The notes under the pieces were generated by a model. That model was not told the origin of the DNA, ran no database searches, and saw only the letters and a program-made list of their open reading frames with translations. 6,706 nucleotides of DNA from DASUBV01 sp035763085 (GTDB lineage: Bacteria > Actinomycetota > Actinomycetes > Streptosporangiales > Streptosporangiaceae). Location: contig DASUBV010000270.1 in NCBI GenBank assembly GCA_035763085.1, forward strand, positions 1 through 6,706. Reading direction: 5' to 3'. The first letter of the stretch is position 1, and each line of letters opens with the position of its first letter. Below are positions 5,441 to 6,706 of the stretch, in pieces. Position numbers and translations under genes: made by a program.

Positions 5441-5460
5441 GTTACGCGTAACATGGCCTG
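5441..5460 (+). promoter_or_regulatory. Leaderless promoter candidate overlapping a 12-bp palindrome
   Basis: GTTACGCGTAAC (5441-5452) is a perfect palindrome. Its right end supplies TAACAT (5449-5454), a good TANNNT -10 box placed 6 nt before the ATG at 5461. No Shine-Dalgarno precedes that ATG. This is the arrangement of leaderless actinobacterial genes, where transcription starts at or next to the A of ATG. No recognisable -35 is seen. The palindrome could be an operator that blocks the promoter when occupied. Confidence 0.55.
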
Positions 5461-6123
5461 ATGGCGGACAGCCGTGAGTGCGAGCAGTGCGGGAAGGTGT
5501 TCCTCCCGCGCCGCGAGCATGCCCGGTTCTGCGGGGCCCGCTGCCGCGTGGCCTGGAACCGGGAGGATGCCAGTGCCCGGCCCGCGCCCGCCACGGTCAG
5601 CGCGCTGGACTGGTCCATTACCGCCATGCGCGACACCACCTCCCGGCTGCTGCGCGCCAGGGCCGTCGACCGGGCCCGGGCGTTCGCGGTGGTCAGCGAG
5701 GCGGTGTGGTGGGTGACCATCGTCGACGCCGCGCTGGTGCGCTATCACCCCGTTCCCTATGACCAGGTCCTGGCCGCCCGGCCGGAGGAGCAGCGCGAGC
5801 AGATCGAGGGCACCCTGGGCGGCTTGCGCTTCGTCCGCAACCGGATGGGCTATTACCTGGACCCGGGTGACTTCGTGTGTCCCCGGAACGAGGCTGCCGC
5901 CGCCGACAGCCGCATCACCGGGTGGATCTGGAAATCGGTACCCGACCCGATGCTGGACCTGCTGCCGCCGAGCGGGCAGGAGTGGGAGCTGACCCGGTAC
6001 CAGGCCTACCAGGCGTGGCTGGCCGGGCACCGCGTCGGGGAGGTCTTCAGCACCACGGCGGCCTTCCTGCGTCAGGCCGCTGCCGCCGCTGCGCAGTCCG
6101 AGGAACTGGCTGCCCGGGCCTGA
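5461..6123 (+). CDS. Zinc-finger protein of actinobacterial hypothetical family
   Basis: A 220-aa protein. The N-terminus, C7-EQ-C10-GKVFLPRREHARF-C24-GAR-C28-RVAWNR, is a short treble-clef/zinc-ribbon-like finger of a type common in actinomycete hypothetical proteins ('RFC..RCR.AW.R'). It is followed by a helical region (about 45-118), a GGLRFVRNRMGYYLDPGDFV segment (120-139), WIWKSVPDP and a C-terminal helix-rich part (ELTRYQAYQAWLAGHRVGEVF). These later motifs look like those in a conserved actinomycete protein family without assigned function. The finger suggests nucleic-acid or protein binding, but this is inferred. The gene has no Shine-Dalgarno and probably a leaderless transcript; a 3-codon frame (ATG GCC TGA, 5453-5461) overlaps its start and is probably chance. 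It converges with the DUF664-type gene downstream. Confidence 0.82.
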   Translation: MADSRECEQCGKVFLPRREHARFCGARCRVAWNREDASARPAPATVSALDWSITAMRDTTSRLLRARAVDRARAFAVVSEAVWWVTIVDAALVRYHPVPYDQVLAARPEEQREQIEGTLGGLRFVRNRMGYYLDPGDFVCPRNEAAAADSRITGWIWKSVPDPMLDLLPPSGQEWELTRYQAYQAWLAGHRVGEVFSTTAAFLRQAAAAAAQSEELAARA

Positions 6124-6262
6124 GCGCATCGCCGCCTCGTGCGGTGACTGCGTGCCCGGCTCTCACTCCCGGCCAGGCCGGCAGCCGCCCGGATGAGCCC
6201 AGCAGCCCGGCCCGCACGGCTGCGCCAGCCCGGCTGCGCCAGCCCGGCCAGGCCAGCACGGG
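6124..6262. other. Convergent intergenic region with small hairpin
   Basis: The 139 bp between two convergent stops hold a CCGGCC-A-GGCCGG dyad (6169-6181) and a 14-bp tandem repeat (6218-6245). The dyad is a weak shared-terminator candidate because the central loop must take several bases from the stem. No gene is supported here. Confidence 0.4.
6218..6245. repeat. 14-bp perfect tandem duplication (GGCTGCGCCAGCCC x2)
   Basis: Two identical adjacent copies, 6218-6231 and 6232-6245, followed by the degenerate GGCCAGGCCAGC. They lie in non-coding DNA 18 nt beyond the 3' end of the DUF664-type gene. Within a unit GGCTG and CAGCC can pair, so each copy is also a small hairpin (GGCTG-CGC-CAGCC). 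It is probably slippage, with a possible transcript-end role. Confidence 0.7.
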
Positions 6263-6706
6263 TCAGGTCAGCACGAGCCAGGTGCGGCCGTCGATCAGCT
6301 CGCGGGCCGCGTCCAGGTGCCCCGCGTGAGTCGCCGTCTCCGCGATGACGTGCAGGATCGTCTGCCGCAGTTGCTGCTCGGGCATGCCAGGGAAGATCTC
6401 GGACGGCCACCAGGCCGCGCGGGAATCGAGCGGCCGCGCGGTGATGATCGCATCGGCCAGCGCCGCCTCCTCGCGGTACTGCGCGAGCACCGCCGCGGCG
6501 GGCTCCCCGGCTGCGACCTGCCAGGCCTCGTCGCCGGAGGGCAGCTCGACCTGCTCGCCGGCGACAACGGCGCGGAACCAGAACCGCTCGACGTCCAGGG
6601 CGAGGTGCCGGACCATGCCCAGGCTGGTCCAGCCGGACGGCAGCACCGGGCGCCGCAGGTCGTCCTCGGACAGGTCGTCCAGGATGCCGAGCACATGCCT
6701 GCGCTG
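6263..6706 (-). CDS. DinB-like DUF664 family protein (partial, N-terminus beyond window)
   Basis: The frame is open from the right edge (QRRHVLGILDDLSEDDLRR) to a TGA at 6263-6265, giving 147 visible residues. The GTG at 6694 lies inside a typical family N-terminal helix, so the real start is probably outside the window. Family features are PSGWTSLGMVRHL (visible residues 23-35), ERFWFRAVVAGE (40-51), and HVIAETATHAGHLDAARELIDG (119-140). DUF664 belongs to the DinB/YfiT-like four-helix-bundle metalloenzymes. H34 with the HxxH pair H127/H130 are the likely metal ligands. Actinobacterial relatives often use mycothiol in detoxifying transfer or isomerase reactions, but the substrate here is unknown. 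It converges on the zinc-finger gene and shares no operon with the other genes seen. Confidence 0.88.
   Translation of the reverse strand, partial: QRRHVLGILDDLSEDDLRRPVLPSGWTSLGMVRHLALDVERFWFRAVVAGEQVELPSGDEAWQVAAGEPAAAVLAQYREEAALADAIITARPLDSRAAWWPSEIFPGMPEQQLRQTILHVIAETATHAGHLDAARELIDGRTWLVLT

Noticed and set aside
5453..5461. Three-codon upstream frame ATG GCC TGA overlapping the zinc-finger start
   Set aside because: It lies inside and just after the proposed -10 box and would be outside the transcript if that is leaderless; probably chance.

Overview
The window is high-GC DNA with strong G/C bias at third codon positions. It has actinobacterial-type genes: a short NfeD-like protein beside a flotillin, a DUF664/DinB protein, and an actinomycete-type CxxC/CxxxC zinc-finger protein. 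I infer a chromosomal segment of an actinomycete, possibly of the Streptosporangiales/Trebonia kind, but the sequence alone does not fix the genus. No RNA gene, CRISPR array, insertion sequence or phage gene was seen.

Layout. Positions 1-935 (minus) hold a YihY/BrkB-type membrane protein cut by the left edge. A 72-bp divergent gap separates it from a plus-strand pair: a 78-aa NfeD/OB-fold-like protein (1008-1244) and a flotillin/SPFH protein (1358-2515). The flotillin gene ends in an in-frame tandem repeat that crosses its stop codon, followed by a near-perfect 18-bp hairpin. Next come two related exported proteins of unknown function (2781-3554 and 3850-4578). Each has its own upstream region and a 3' hairpin. 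Together the pair shares a Cys-x3-Cys N-terminal motif, a GLCAG...LQxCG...W core and an NFS motif, and also a gapped promoter-like block about 100 nt before each ATG. Downstream of two terminator-like hairpins are a small stand-alone HExxH protein resembling the FtsH (M41) peptidase domain (4784-5410) and a zinc-finger protein (5461-6123). The latter appears to be read from a leaderless promoter overlapping a perfect 12-bp palindrome. A DUF664/DinB-type gene (6263-6706, minus) converges on it and runs off the right edge.

How the genes work together. The NfeD-like/flotillin pair fits the known association of these families in membrane microdomain organisation. The two secreted proteins are paralogs under apparently shared control and are the least understood part of the window. 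The peptidase-like and zinc-finger genes are adjacent and co-oriented, but the probable promoter between them argues against a simple operon. Nothing in the sequence ties all these genes into one pathway. The most promising undescribed element is the secreted paralog family with its shared upstream block.
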